From NCBI GenBank assembly GCA_965215845.1, contig CBDCEL010000003.1, positions 1,054,001 to 1,118,000 on the forward strand: a stretch of DNA of 64,000 bases. The letters run 5' to 3'. The notes under the pieces are model-generated. The model was not told the origin of the DNA and made no database searches. It saw nothing but the letters and a program-made list of their open reading frames with translations. A program made the translations under genes and the position numbers. Shown in pieces: positions 45,714 through 53,960 of the stretch. Within the stretch, counting starts at the first letter, position 1. Each line of letters starts with the position of its first letter. Origin of the DNA: Aurantibacter_A sp965215845. Lineage in GTDB: Bacteria; Bacteroidota; Bacteroidia; Flavobacteriales; Flavobacteriaceae.

Positions 45714-45954
45714 CGTTACACCAAGGTGTACAAGTAATTGTGGTCGGAGTTTCCATGCTCCGACCAAGCCTGTATCGAGCTTGTCGAGATGCCCAGCGTT
45801 GGCTTGAAAATCCCTGTAATCAACTATCTTTACTACAGACGGACGATTTCCTGCGATATAAAACTGGGCAAGTCATAAATGCGGCAACGAAATCATACCT
45901 GTCTGCCGGTTTACGTGCCGTAGGCATGCAGGCAGGGCCAAAATCGTTAGTACC
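45714..45954. repeat. Cassette-boundary repeat 9
   Basis: Left arm GTTACACCAAGGTGTACAAG (from 45715), a perfect hairpin GGTCGGAG/CTCCGACC (45742-45765), the 32-base block 45761-45792 shared with repeat 4, the palindrome module B (CCTGTCTGCCGG..GCATGCAGGCAGG, about 45897-45937) and right core GTTAGTACC (45946-45954). No gene in this stretch. Confidence 0.6.
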
Positions 45955-45977
45955 AATCAATTCAAAATCAAATAAAA

Positions 45978-46355
45978 ATGAAAGTAACGGCCGAAAAAAA
46001 TGAAAAGGTTGCCAATCTGATATTTGCATCCATTTATCCACATTACCTGAACAGATTGGAGAAAAATGGTAGAACAAAAGAAGAACTCGACCAAGTAATC
46101 AAATGGTTTACTGGTTTTGATCAAGATGCTTTACAGGCACTCATTGATGAAAAAGTAACTTTTGGAACATTTTTTCAAAAAGCAAAAATTCATCCAAATG
46201 CGCATTTGATCAAAGGAGTCGTTTGCGGGTATCGAATTGAGGAAATTGAGGATGAATTTGAATTGTATAAACAATGTAGACGTATGGAAAAGCTGATTGA
46301 TGAATTGGCAAGAGGTCGTAAAATGGAGAAAATTTTGCGTGAGGAAAAAAAGTAA
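45978..46355 (+). CDS. DUF2200 family protein
   Basis: 125 residues, soluble, helical. ANLIFASIYPHYLNRLEKNG, EELDQVIKWFTGF and PNAHLIKGVVCGYRIEEIED are the DUF2200 signature. Function unknown. Often found as a stand-alone accessory gene. Its right core GTTAG is mirrored by CTAAC right after it (46359-46363). Confidence 0.85.
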   Translation: MKVTAEKNEKVANLIFASIYPHYLNRLEKNGRTKEELDQVIKWFTGFDQDALQALIDEKVTFGTFFQKAKIHPNAHLIKGVVCGYRIEEIEDEFELYKQCRRMEKLIDELARGRKMEKILREEKK

Positions 46356-46356
46356 A

Positions 46357-46416
46357 AGCTAACGCCAATAAATCCTAAACACCATTAAAACACAGTTTAG
46401 CCAAAACGTTATTCGC
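46357..46416. repeat. Cassette-boundary repeat 10 (60 bases)
   Basis: Left arm AGCTAACGCCAATAAATCC (from 46358) and right core GTTATTCGC (46408-46416) after GCCAAAAC. Short, without palindrome module B or module A. Confidence 0.5.
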
Positions 46417-46441
46417 AATTCAAACCATCCTTGAAAACAAC

Positions 46442-47338
46442 ATGATTTTACCGAAAAGCGACTTTCTAAAAGCAAGGGATTTTATATTGACAAATGCAAG
46501 AATGATTGAAAGACGTTTGTTTGAATTTCATTTTGCGAACGGAGATATGAATGGCGTTTTTCACGCCGTTTATGCCTATCGAAATCCTGATGGTGGATTC
46601 GGACATGGGATGGAACCGGATACAGCATCACCGGAAAGTCAGCCCCTCTTTGGCGTTATGGCACTTGAGACGCTTGATGAGGTGGGTTATCTGACCAAAG
46701 AGGTCATTCTAAAAGACTTTATGCCCTATTTTGAAGGTATAACAACAGAGAAAGGCGGTATTCCTTGGATGTTTAGACCAAAAAGTGATTACCCTTGCGA
46801 AGGACATTTCAAAACAGTTAAGGAATGGGCGGCGTTAAGCACTACTGCACCCTTACTCGGGATTTTGGAAAAGTATGGGATAGCCATTCCTTGGATGAAA
46901 AAAGCGGAAGAGTTTGTTTGGAGTGAATTTGAACGAATTCAAGATAAGCACGCTTTCTGTTATTTATGTGTACCAAGGTGGTTGACGTTTTTAAAACACA
47001 CAAAAAGTCGCCGTAAGGCCGAAATAACAATAAATGACCTTAAAAATTGGATAACGAACAATGGTATAATTTGCGAAGACAAAACGGACCAAGGTTGGGG
47101 ACTTTATGGAAAACCACATCGTTTAAATTATGCCCCCTCACCTGACGGTATGCTACATTCGTCATTTACCAAAGAGACTATAGAATCTGACATAAAAGAA
47201 TTAATCAACAGGCAAAAAGAAGATGGACGATGGGATACTTGGTATGGCATCAGTGAAGGAACAAAATTAGAGTGGGCAGGAATACAGACTTTATCGGTTT
47301 TAAAGACCTTGAAAAATTACGATAGAATAGAGAAATAA
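46442..47338 (+). CDS. Prenyltransferase/terpenoid cyclase-fold-like protein, function unknown
   Basis: 298 residues, soluble. Repeats with Gly-Gly-Phe and Asp-Gly-Arg motifs (YRNPDGGFGHGMEP, KEDGRWDTWYGISEG) and alternating helices suggest an alpha/alpha toroid like squalene cyclase or prenyltransferase-like proteins. No DxDD or DCTAE catalytic motif is visible. Single gene in its cassette. Confidence 0.6.
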   Translation: MILPKSDFLKARDFILTNARMIERRLFEFHFANGDMNGVFHAVYAYRNPDGGFGHGMEPDTASPESQPLFGVMALETLDEVGYLTKEVILKDFMPYFEGITTEKGGIPWMFRPKSDYPCEGHFKTVKEWAALSTTAPLLGILEKYGIAIPWMKKAEEFVWSEFERIQDKHAFCYLCVPRWLTFLKHTKSRRKAEITINDLKNWITNNGIICEDKTDQGWGLYGKPHRLNYAPSPDGMLHSSFTKETIESDIKELINRQKEDGRWDTWYGISEGTKLEWAGIQTLSVLKTLKNYDRIEK

Positions 47339-47344
47339 AAACTA

Positions 47345-47524
47345 CATACCACAATGGCCATAGTCCACTGCGGCTTATTGGTTAAAAGAATGAACAATGC
47401 TTACTTTAAACAAACAAAAAACACGGAGGACATTTTCTACTGGAAAAGACCCCCAACGCAATCATACCTGCCCGCCGGTTTACGTGCCGTAGGCATGCAA
47501 GAAGGGCCGTGACCGTTTGCGTAC
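47345..47524. repeat. Cassette-boundary repeat 11
   Basis: Left arm CATACCACAATGGCCATAGT (from 47345), palindrome module B (CCTGCCCGCCGG..GTAGGCATGC, about 47467-47498) and right core GTTTGCGTAC (47515-47524). The latter is 7/10 complementary to GTATCCCAAC (48906-48915), after the next gene. Confidence 0.6.
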
Positions 47525-47544
47525 ATTTAACAAAACCGAGAGCA

Positions 47545-48900
47545 ATGAAAAAAATAACAACAATTTTAGTACTACTTGCATTGTCTTGTTCTACTGTTCA
47601 AGTAATTGCCCAACCAACCTCTAAAAATTTAATTGCGCTAACCAATGTCACAATAATTGATGTTGAGGATTCTCGACTGTTGGAGAATATGACCATCTTA
47701 ATTGAAGATGATAAAATAAAATCAATTCAGGCAAGTAATTCCTTAAGCTTGGAAAAAGTTGAAAACATTATAGATTTAAATGGAAATTATGTTATTCCTG
47801 GATTGATAGATTCACACGTTCATCTTTTTAGACCAAAAAATCGAAAAGAAATTTTAACTGAACTGCTGTATTCGGGTGTAACAACGGTTCGCGATATGGG
47901 AGGGGATGCAAGAATCTATCAATCCCTAAATCGGGAAATCAAAGAAGGAAAACTAAAAGGTCCGGATATATATTATTCTGCCAACGTATTTGGCCCAAAA
48001 TTTCTAAAAGACCCCAGAACCAAATTTGCCAATATGGGATTTGAATCTGGAACAGCCCCTTGGATGCGGCTCATAGACGAAAATTCCAATCTAGAGAAAA
48101 TTGTTGCTGAAGCCAAGGAAACCGGTGTTACCGGTTTGAAGGTTTACTCAAATGTAAATCCGAAACTGCTTATCAAGCTTAGCAAGATTGCCCATGAAAA
48201 TGGACTTAAAATGTGGAGTCATTCTAGCATTTTCCCCAGTAAACCATCTGATGCCGTAAACGCCAAAGTGGACGTTTTATCGCATGGCATTGGGATGATT
48301 TTCGAATTGGAAAACGACATGCCCACATCCTTTAATGAAGCCATTCGCAAATCTGTACCGTTGCAAGATTTTAAAAATGCCAATGCCTCAGCTCCTGAAT
48401 TTATCACACTGTTTGAGAAAATGAAAACAAACAATATCATTTTTGAACCTACTCTTTTAGCTTGGAGTGTAAAATTCCGTTCTCCAAAACCAGAAAATAA
48501 GCCAAAAACCAATAAAGCCAACCCTACGAAGCATCTTTCGGAAGCAGCAAAGAAAATGGACGTTGAAGCATTGGATAATTGGGTAAAACGCATCACTAAA
48601 TCCGCTTATGAAAATGGAGTAATTATAGCTGCTGGAACGGATTTGAACGCAAACATGAAATGGGTTCAAGATGAAATTGTTCTTCTTACAGAATGTGGAA
48701 TAACGAACATTGACGCAATAAAGGCTGCAACCTTGAACAATGCCAAAGCGATAGGAATTGAAGATTCCCATGGCTCGATTTCGGTCGGAAAGTTAGCTAA
48801 CCTGGTAATACTGTCTGAAAATCCTTTGGAGAACATTGAAAATATTCGAACTGTTGTTTCCACTTATAAAAACGGAGTTGAATATAAAGTGAGGGAATAA
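47545..48900 (+). CDS. Exported amidohydrolase (imidazolonepropionase/prolidase-like)
   Basis: 451 residues from the ATG at 47545 with a signal peptide (TTILVLLALSCSTVQVIAQ). Amidohydrolase marks: VIPGLIDSHVHLFRP (HxH), GVTTVRDMGG, TGLKVYSN (Lys), LKMWSHSS, DVLSHGI, VIIAAGTDLN (Asp) and a C-terminal GKLANLVILSENPLENI. Full metal set visible. Probably hydrolyses cyclic amides or dipeptides in the periplasm. Single gene of cassette 11. Confidence 0.85.
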   Translation: MKKITTILVLLALSCSTVQVIAQPTSKNLIALTNVTIIDVEDSRLLENMTILIEDDKIKSIQASNSLSLEKVENIIDLNGNYVIPGLIDSHVHLFRPKNRKEILTELLYSGVTTVRDMGGDARIYQSLNREIKEGKLKGPDIYYSANVFGPKFLKDPRTKFANMGFESGTAPWMRLIDENSNLEKIVAEAKETGVTGLKVYSNVNPKLLIKLSKIAHENGLKMWSHSSIFPSKPSDAVNAKVDVLSHGIGMIFELENDMPTSFNEAIRKSVPLQDFKNANASAPEFITLFEKMKTNNIIFEPTLLAWSVKFRSPKPENKPKTNKANPTKHLSEAAKKMDVEALDNWVKRITKSAYENGVIIAAGTDLNANMKWVQDEIVLLTECGITNIDAIKAATLNNAKAIGIEDSHGSISVGKLANLVILSENPLENIENIRTVVSTYKNGVEYKVRE

Positions 48901-48905
48901 AAACG

Positions 48906-49012
48906 TATCCCAACAACGTGTACAGCTCATTGCTGTTGAATTTCCATGGAAAACCGACGGACCTGCAGGCTACCCAATTATCCACCTTTTCAGGTAGCGT
49001 GGCGTTGTGTCC
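48906..49012. repeat. Cassette-boundary repeat 12 (107 bases)
   Basis: Left arm GTATCCCAACAACGTGTACA, module A (AATTTCCATGGAAAACCGAC, from 48940), then TAGCGTGGC and right core GTTGTGTCC (49004-49012). The core is complementary over 7 bases to ACACAAC (49455-49461), after the next gene. Confidence 0.65.
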
Positions 49013-49051
49013 AAGTTGAAAGCAAAAAACTAATATATTAACTAAGAATTG

Positions 49052-49444
49052 ATGAATGTTTATTTTCTAATCGCTGGAATTTTGTGCTTTCTATTAGGAT
49101 TGGTTCACTCGATTCTTGGAGAATATTTGATTTTTAAAGACAAAAGGAAGAAGGAAAATTTAGTCCCAACAAAAGTGAATACGGATTTGAAAGAGCGACA
49201 TTTACGAATAATTTGGGCGACCTGGCATCTATCTTCATTTTTTGGTTGGTGTATCGGAGTAATTTTGATAAAAATATCTTTAAACCAAATTATCCTGGAT
49301 TCTGAATTTATCAATTTTTTGATTTATTCTGCCGTAATAACTATGGTTGTTTCTTCCCTATTAGTTTTAATTGGAACTAAAGGAAAACATCCTGGATGGA
49401 TAGTTCTCTTGCTAATTGGAATATTACTTATAATTGGAAATTGA
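49052..49444 (+). CDS. Four-helix membrane protein of unknown function
   Basis: 130 residues with about 4 transmembrane helices: VYFLIAGILCFLLGLVHSIL, IIWATWHLSSFFGWCIGVIL, FLIYSAVITMVVSSLLVLIG and GWIVLLLIGILLIIG. His residues in helices 1 and 2 (VHS, TWHLSS) are conserved-looking. Family not recognised. Single gene in cassette 12. Confidence 0.65.
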   Translation: MNVYFLIAGILCFLLGLVHSILGEYLIFKDKRKKENLVPTKVNTDLKERHLRIIWATWHLSSFFGWCIGVILIKISLNQIILDSEFINFLIYSAVITMVVSSLLVLIGTKGKHPGWIVLLLIGILLIIGN

Positions 49445-49453
49445 AAAAGCCAT

Positions 49454-49524
49454 CACACAACACTATATAATCGCAATTTATTCATAGCTCGTTATTTTAC
49501 CTAAGGTATTTATGCGTTGGCTGC
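49454..49524. repeat. Cassette-boundary repeat 13 (71-base attC-like site)
   Basis: Left arm CACACAACACTATATAATCG and right core GTTGGC (49516-49521), which is the exact complement of GCCAAC (50673-50678) after the next gene. Same length as repeat 5. Confidence 0.6.
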
Positions 49525-49640
49525 GCTCAGAATGCCTGCGGCAACTAAAACCCTATCATATCCTACCTCGATTCATGGTCCTTCGAAAATGCCATAGCAT
49601 CACCGTGCTATGTCAACTTCACGTAGCGGGTCGATGGCAG
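49525..49640. repeat. Leader module C, copy 2
   Basis: CTGCGGCAACTAAAACCC, CCTCGATTC and CTTCGAAAATGCCA follow the right core of repeat 13 and precede the M23 gene. Close relatives lie near 38800, 51600 and 55775. The interval 49445-49734 holds no gene. Confidence 0.45.
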
Positions 49641-49734
49641 CAATCCAGACAGCATCTATATCAGGTTTAATTGACTGGACAACTGTAACAAAAGGAGGAG
49701 AAATCAATCATTAGAATAAATCAAAATTTATGTA

Positions 49735-50658
49735 ATGGAGAAATTTGTCTATGTCTTTATTCATCTTGCTTTACCATTAATTCTTTTAATCGATTTTATT
49801 TATCGCAAATCCAACAGTAAGTTTGGCCTACTTATTAAATCAGCATTGTATATAGCAATCCTTTACTTCTTATATTCCTGGGGTCAATGGCCCTTGGTCG
49901 GAAGCTATTACTTAAGATATTTAGTGGTCATTATCATAGCCCTTGTGGCCGTGTTGGGTATTAAAAGATTTCAATCGTTAAAAAAATTAAAGCCCTTCGG
50001 AGTTTGGAAAAACATAATGGCAATAGCAACTGTATTACTGTTACTATTGTTTTTAATTATGGACTATAATGTATTTAAAGGAAAAAATTATCCATCAGCG
50101 GGTGTGGAACTGGAATTTCCTTTAAAAAATGGAACATATTATGTGGCATCTGGAGGTTCCAGTAAATTATTGAACAATCATATGAGAGATTATCCCAATG
50201 CTCAAGAATTTGCATTGGATATTAACAAGCTTGGAAAATATCAAAGTGCATCAATAGGGATTTTATCAAATCAGAATACGGATCATTACATTTTTTCCGA
50301 TACCATTTACGCTCCTTGCAATGGTAAAATTGTAGCGATTAAGAACAATGTCAAAGACAACGAATATGGAAGCATGAATGTTACATCCGAAAACGGTACA
50401 GGGAATTTTGTCAACATAAATTGTGAGGGAGATATACTCGTTTTTATTCCACATATAAAGCAGTTTAGCCTACTCGTTTCAAAAGGTATGACAGTCAAGA
50501 AAGGAGTGCCATTGGGGTTGGTCGGTATTTCAGGTTTCGCGCAAGAGCCTCACCTACACATTCAAGCAGCAAAGTACGATTTGGATTCTAGTTTGGTCGG
50601 TATTCCGATATTTTTCAAAGGCTCGGGCTTGTTTAGAAATGATATCTACAAAAATTAA
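49735..50658 (+). CDS. M23-family metallopeptidase-like membrane protein
   Basis: 307 residues. Four N-terminal transmembrane helices (to about residue 120), then an extracytoplasmic LytM/M23 domain: NAQEFALDINKLG, IYAPCNGKIVAIKNNVKDN, MTVKKGVPLGLVGISGF and EPHLHIQAAKYD, with the HLH metal motif. The first His ligand (HxxxD) appears replaced (EFALD), which may impair peptidase activity. Likely acts on peptidoglycan or is a degenerate relative. Single gene of cassette 13. Confidence 0.75.
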   Translation: MEKFVYVFIHLALPLILLIDFIYRKSNSKFGLLIKSALYIAILYFLYSWGQWPLVGSYYLRYLVVIIIALVAVLGIKRFQSLKKLKPFGVWKNIMAIATVLLLLLFLIMDYNVFKGKNYPSAGVELEFPLKNGTYYVASGGSSKLLNNHMRDYPNAQEFALDINKLGKYQSASIGILSNQNTDHYIFSDTIYAPCNGKIVAIKNNVKDNEYGSMNVTSENGTGNFVNINCEGDILVFIPHIKQFSLLVSKGMTVKKGVPLGLVGISGFAQEPHLHIQAAKYDLDSSLVGIPIFFKGSGLFRNDIYKN

Positions 50659-50668
50659 ACAATAAAAC

Positions 50669-50773
50669 AGTTGCCAACGGGGTGTATACTTCATTGTTGC
50701 CTTTTTGGTAACCCCGCAACCGAAAACTTCGTATATTTCGTTAACGGAATCCCAGCCAAGACTGTTAGCGGCC
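50669..50773. repeat. Cassette-boundary repeat 14 (105 bases)
   Basis: Left arm AGTTGCCAACGGGGTGTATA, then GGTAACCCCGCAACCG, and right core GTTAGCGGCC (50764-50773), 7 bases before the next start codon. The core is 6/10 complementary to AGCACCTAAT (51425-51434). Confidence 0.55.
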
Positions 50774-50779
50774 AGCTTA

Positions 50780-51433
50780 ATGAATAAACTAATAACTAAA
50801 ACATTAATCGGAATCTCAGTTCTATTGATTTTATTCGCTTTAGGCGAATCGATTGGTAGAATAGGTGATCTACAATTGGCAAAGGTAAATCCTGGCATTT
50901 TTGAACCAGATTCTCACGATTTACATTATGCAGAAAATTCCTTAATAATGTATATACATGTGATTGCAGGTATGATATTTTTACTAACTGGCTCTTACCA
51001 ACTTATTCCCTACTTAAGGAAAAAATATATCCACATGCATAGGTTCATCGGGAAATTATTTTTGGTGATTAGCTTTATCGTATCGATATCCGCCCTTTCA
51101 ATTGCTATACTAATCCCTTTTGGAGATGTTTTGGAGACAATTTCCAATTTGATTTTTGGAACCTATATTTTGTACGCAACGGTCAAGGGATATACAACAA
51201 TTAGAGCGAAGAAAGTAATTGAACATAGTTATTGGGTACGAAGAATATTCTTTCTATCCCTTTCCATTGCAACCATCCGACTTATTATGATTACTGGAAT
51301 TGTGATCAATGGCCAAAGTATAAAAGAAGTAATGGGAATTTCATTTTTACTGGGTTTCTTTTTACATTTTGTGGTAATAGAGCTATGGATACAGAAACAG
51401 AAGAAAATAAGATTTAATAAAGCCAGCACCTAA
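50780..51433 (+). CDS. DUF2306 family membrane protein
   Basis: 217 residues from the ATG at 50780 with about 6 transmembrane helices. DUF2306 marks: YIHVIAGMIFLLTGSYQLIP, HMHRFIGKLF and EHSYWVRRIFFLSLS, with conserved His and Arg residues. Function unknown. The adjacent right core is only 7 bases from the ATG, so the start lies at the cassette edge. Confidence 0.8.
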   Translation: MNKLITKTLIGISVLLILFALGESIGRIGDLQLAKVNPGIFEPDSHDLHYAENSLIMYIHVIAGMIFLLTGSYQLIPYLRKKYIHMHRFIGKLFLVISFIVSISALSIAILIPFGDVLETISNLIFGTYILYATVKGYTTIRAKKVIEHSYWVRRIFFLSLSIATIRLIMITGIVINGQSIKEVMGISFLLGFFLHFVVIELWIQKQKKIRFNKAST

Positions 51434-51565
51434 TAATGGCTAGAAACTACCTGCATGCCTGCAAGCAGATCGTGGTTTAGTGCCCCACCAACTCACCGAA
51501 TGTACCGTTCGGCAAAGACAGGAGCTAAGTGCCGACCTGAGCAACTACCCATAGCTGGGCGATGG
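51421..51565. repeat. Cassette-boundary repeat 15
   Basis: Left arm AGCCAGCACCTAATAATGGC overlaps the last codons of the DUF2306 gene. The interior has a CATGCCTGCAAGCAG stretch and module E from 51522 (AGCTAAGTGCCGACCTGAGC), also seen near 34525 and 54047. The right end near CGATGG (51560-51565) is uncertain. The interval 51434-51781 holds no gene. Confidence 0.5.
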
Positions 51566-51597
51566 AATATCATTAGTTCATATCACTTTTATTTTTC

Positions 51598-51715
51598 TTT
51601 ATCGGTATTTAAATATTCGCTTTGCCCGTGGCGCCTGCGGTAACTAAAACTCTACTATCTCGTACCTCGATTCGCGGTCTTTTGGAAATGCCACATCATC
51701 GTCGTGCCTCGTTTC
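51598..51715. repeat. Leader module C, copy 3
   Basis: TTCGCTTTGCCCGTGGCGCC, GTACCTCGATTCGCGG and TTTTGGAAATGCCACATC; closest in sequence to copy 2. It lies between repeat 15 and the end of the minus-strand monooxygenase-like gene. Confidence 0.45.
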
Positions 51716-51781
51716 GTTAAAAACGGAACAAAGAAAATCCTTGTTCCGTCCAGTCTGGCCATACTGCTCGACCCTTTTGTG

Positions 51782-52153
51782 TTAATTTCGTTTGAACCCG
51801 AACACCCTTGGGGCAAAGGTTGCATTTAGTCCCATACCGATAGCGGCTTGTTTCATCTCTTCGGGAATTTCACCACAAAATAGAAACTCTCCCGGATGGG
51901 CAATAGAAAGCAGGTTTTCAAAATGTCCCGCTGCCGTGGTTCCCAAATGAAAGCCTACTGCACCTGCATCCGAAAATAAATCCATCACCACTAAAGCGGT
52001 CGACTTTTCGTCAAAATAGCATTCCACGTGTTCTGCGCCGGGTTCATTTGATTCCATTTGCTCCAAAACCTCTTTGTAAATTGCTTTAAGAGCATCAGAT
52101 TGTCCTTCTTTGGCCGTCCATTTATAAACGACCATTACTTCTTGATTTGCCAT
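51782..52153 (-). CDS. Antibiotic biosynthesis monooxygenase-like (ABM fold) protein
   Basis: 123 residues from MANQEVMVVYKW; the frame extends to 52171. A dimeric alpha-beta barrel pattern is seen in MVVYKWTAKEGQSDALKAIY, EHVECYFDEKSTALVVMDLF and FENLLSIAHPG. Possible quinol monooxygenase or small-molecule oxidase. Divergent from a GlxA-type regulator that probably controls it. Confidence 0.65.
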   Translation of the reverse strand: MANQEVMVVYKWTAKEGQSDALKAIYKEVLEQMESNEPGAEHVECYFDEKSTALVVMDLFSDAGAVGFHLGTTAAGHFENLLSIAHPGEFLFCGEIPEEMKQAAIGMGLNATFAPRVFGFKRN

Positions 52154-52188
52154 AAGTCTTATTTTATTCAATTAATGATAGCACAAAG

Positions 52189-52254
52189 ATATGTCGTATC
52201 ACGCATCGTTAAAGGTGTCATAAACGACGTAATCAGGGGTTGTTTACGACATAT
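52189..52254. promoter_or_regulatory. Divergent promoter/operator region with long inverted repeat
   Basis: ATATGTCGTA (52189-52198) is the exact reverse complement of TACGACATAT (52245-52254). Between them lies a further AAACGACG half-site. The layout between divergent genes suggests binding sites for the AraC-type regulator. Confidence 0.5.
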
Positions 52255-52285
52255 TCATTATGTAATTTTGTAAAAAAGGATTTTG

Positions 52286-53263
52286 ATGAAACATATAAGT
52301 GTTATCGTCCCTTCAGGGAAAAGTGTTGTTGATACGGTCATAGCCCCCTTCAATCTTTTGAAGATGGCCAACAAAAGGCAGGAAAAATCAAAGCGATTCA
52401 AAATTGATTTGGTAGGATTGGAACTAAAACCCATTGTGTATCAAGGCCTGTTCAGCATTCGGCCAACGGCCACAATTAAAGATATACGACAAACGGATTT
52501 AATCATCATTTCGCCCATAAGTGGAGATCTTAGTACCGAAATAGAACGGAATATTGCATTTGTGCATTGGATTAAAGAACAACGTATTAAAAATGGGGCC
52601 GAACTGGCCAGCTTGTGCAAAGGGGCATTTCTATTGGCCGAAACAGGCTTGGTAAACGGAAAATCGTGCGCCACGCATTGGACGGCCCACGACCAGTTCA
52701 AATTAAGGTATCCCCAAGTAAATCTAATCCCTGAAAAAATAATTTGTGAAGACAATGGAATATATTCGAGTGGCGGTGCGTATTCCATTCTAAATTTCAC
52801 ATTGTACTTAATTGAAAGGCACTTTGGCAGGGAAATAGCCATTTGGTGTTCAAAAGTTGCCGAAATTGAGTTTGACAGGAGAAGTCAGAGCGAGTTTATC
52901 ATCTTCAATGGGCAAAAAGAACATTCAGACACGGCCATACGAGAAGCGCAGGAGCTTATTGAGCAAAACTATCGGGAAAAATTGACTGTGGCCCAATTGG
53001 CTTCAAAAGTCCACCTAAACTCCCGCAGTTTTTTAAGAAGATTTAAAAAGGCTACATTCAACACCCCATTGGAATACGTGCAACGTGTGAAAATAGAAGC
53101 TGCAAAAAAGCAACTTGAAAGTACATCAAAATCAATTCTCGAAGTCATGTATTTCATAGGCTACAATGACGAAAAAGCATTTCGGACAACGTTTCGAAAA
53201 TATTCTGGACTTTCGCCCAGGGAGTATCAAAAGAAATATAACAAAGAAATCGCGTTTGCTTGA
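52286..53263 (+). CDS. GlxA-type AraC-family transcriptional regulator with DJ-1/PfpI domain
   Basis: 325 residues from the ATG at 52286. The N-terminal class I glutaminase-like domain (SVIVPSGKSVVDTVIAPFNL, GAELASLCKGAFLLAETGLV with the nucleophile-elbow Cys, SCATHWTAHDQF) is a ligand sensor. The C-terminal double HTH has LTVAQLASKVHLNSRSFLRR and ILEVMYFIGYNDEKAFRTTF. Divergent from the ABM-like gene with operator-like repeats between. Confidence 0.9.
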   Translation: MKHISVIVPSGKSVVDTVIAPFNLLKMANKRQEKSKRFKIDLVGLELKPIVYQGLFSIRPTATIKDIRQTDLIIISPISGDLSTEIERNIAFVHWIKEQRIKNGAELASLCKGAFLLAETGLVNGKSCATHWTAHDQFKLRYPQVNLIPEKIICEDNGIYSSGGAYSILNFTLYLIERHFGREIAIWCSKVAEIEFDRRSQSEFIIFNGQKEHSDTAIREAQELIEQNYREKLTVAQLASKVHLNSRSFLRRFKKATFNTPLEYVQRVKIEAAKKQLESTSKSILEVMYFIGYNDEKAFRTTFRKYSGLSPREYQKKYNKEIAFA

Positions 53264-53367
53264 ATCAACGAAAAAATAACCAAACCCGACAAAGTATATG
53301 AATCAGAGTCTCCTATGTGCAGGCCACACTTCATATATTGACCGTAGGGCTCTACTAAACCTTTTTT

Positions 53368-53877
53368 ATGAAAACAAAAATTATTATCGTTCTTGCCGCC
53401 CCTATTTTTTTTATCGCAGGATTAATAACAGGACAGCAGCGTGAATTTGGAGATAAAGAAGGTAAAATTCTTGGCCTCAATCACGTAAGCATAAGGGTCG
53501 CCGACTTTGATAAGGCATCCAATTTTTATGAAAACACAATGGGATTTCCCATGGTTTACAGATTTAATGATGATAAAGGTCAACTTATTTTTGCATATTT
53601 TCAAATCAATAAATCGACATTTATAGAGCTCATGCAAGCAAATGATGAGCACCCTGAAGGAATTGACCACTTTGGTTTGGAAACTCAAAACAATGAAGTT
53701 GTAGTCAGTGATTTCCATAGCTTGGGAATTCAATGTACAGAATCAAGTATAAGCCCATTTACCCACGTCAATATTGCTCATGCCAAAGACTTAAACGGTG
53801 TTTATTTTGAAATAATGGAAGCAATTGAAGGTTCAGATTTACGACAGGCCATCGATAATTGGAAGGAACAAAAATAA
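53368..53877 (+). CDS. Exported VOC/glyoxalase-family protein
   Basis: 169 residues with a signal-like N-terminus (IIVLAAPIFFIAGLITG). The VOC fold is shown by LNHVSIRVADFDKASNFYEN and GVYFEIME; metal ligands His (LNHV), Glu (FIELM), His (DHFG) and Glu (FEIME) are present. Substrate unknown. It lies between the GlxA-type regulator and a degenerate cassette repeat. Confidence 0.8.
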   Translation: MKTKIIIVLAAPIFFIAGLITGQQREFGDKEGKILGLNHVSIRVADFDKASNFYENTMGFPMVYRFNDDKGQLIFAYFQINKSTFIELMQANDEHPEGIDHFGLETQNNEVVVSDFHSLGIQCTESSISPFTHVNIAHAKDLNGVYFEIMEAIEGSDLRQAIDNWKEQK

Positions 53878-53960
53878 TAGCGCATAGCCATGCCAATACG
53901 AGATTGTTTCTGTGCGCCTTTTTTGAAAAATTCCTGGGGAGTTTTCAGCATTGCTTGTAC

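Noticed and set aside
53264..53367. Cassette boundary between the GlxA-type regulator and the VOC gene
   Set aside because: No left arm or GTT core could be recognised; the two genes may share one unit.
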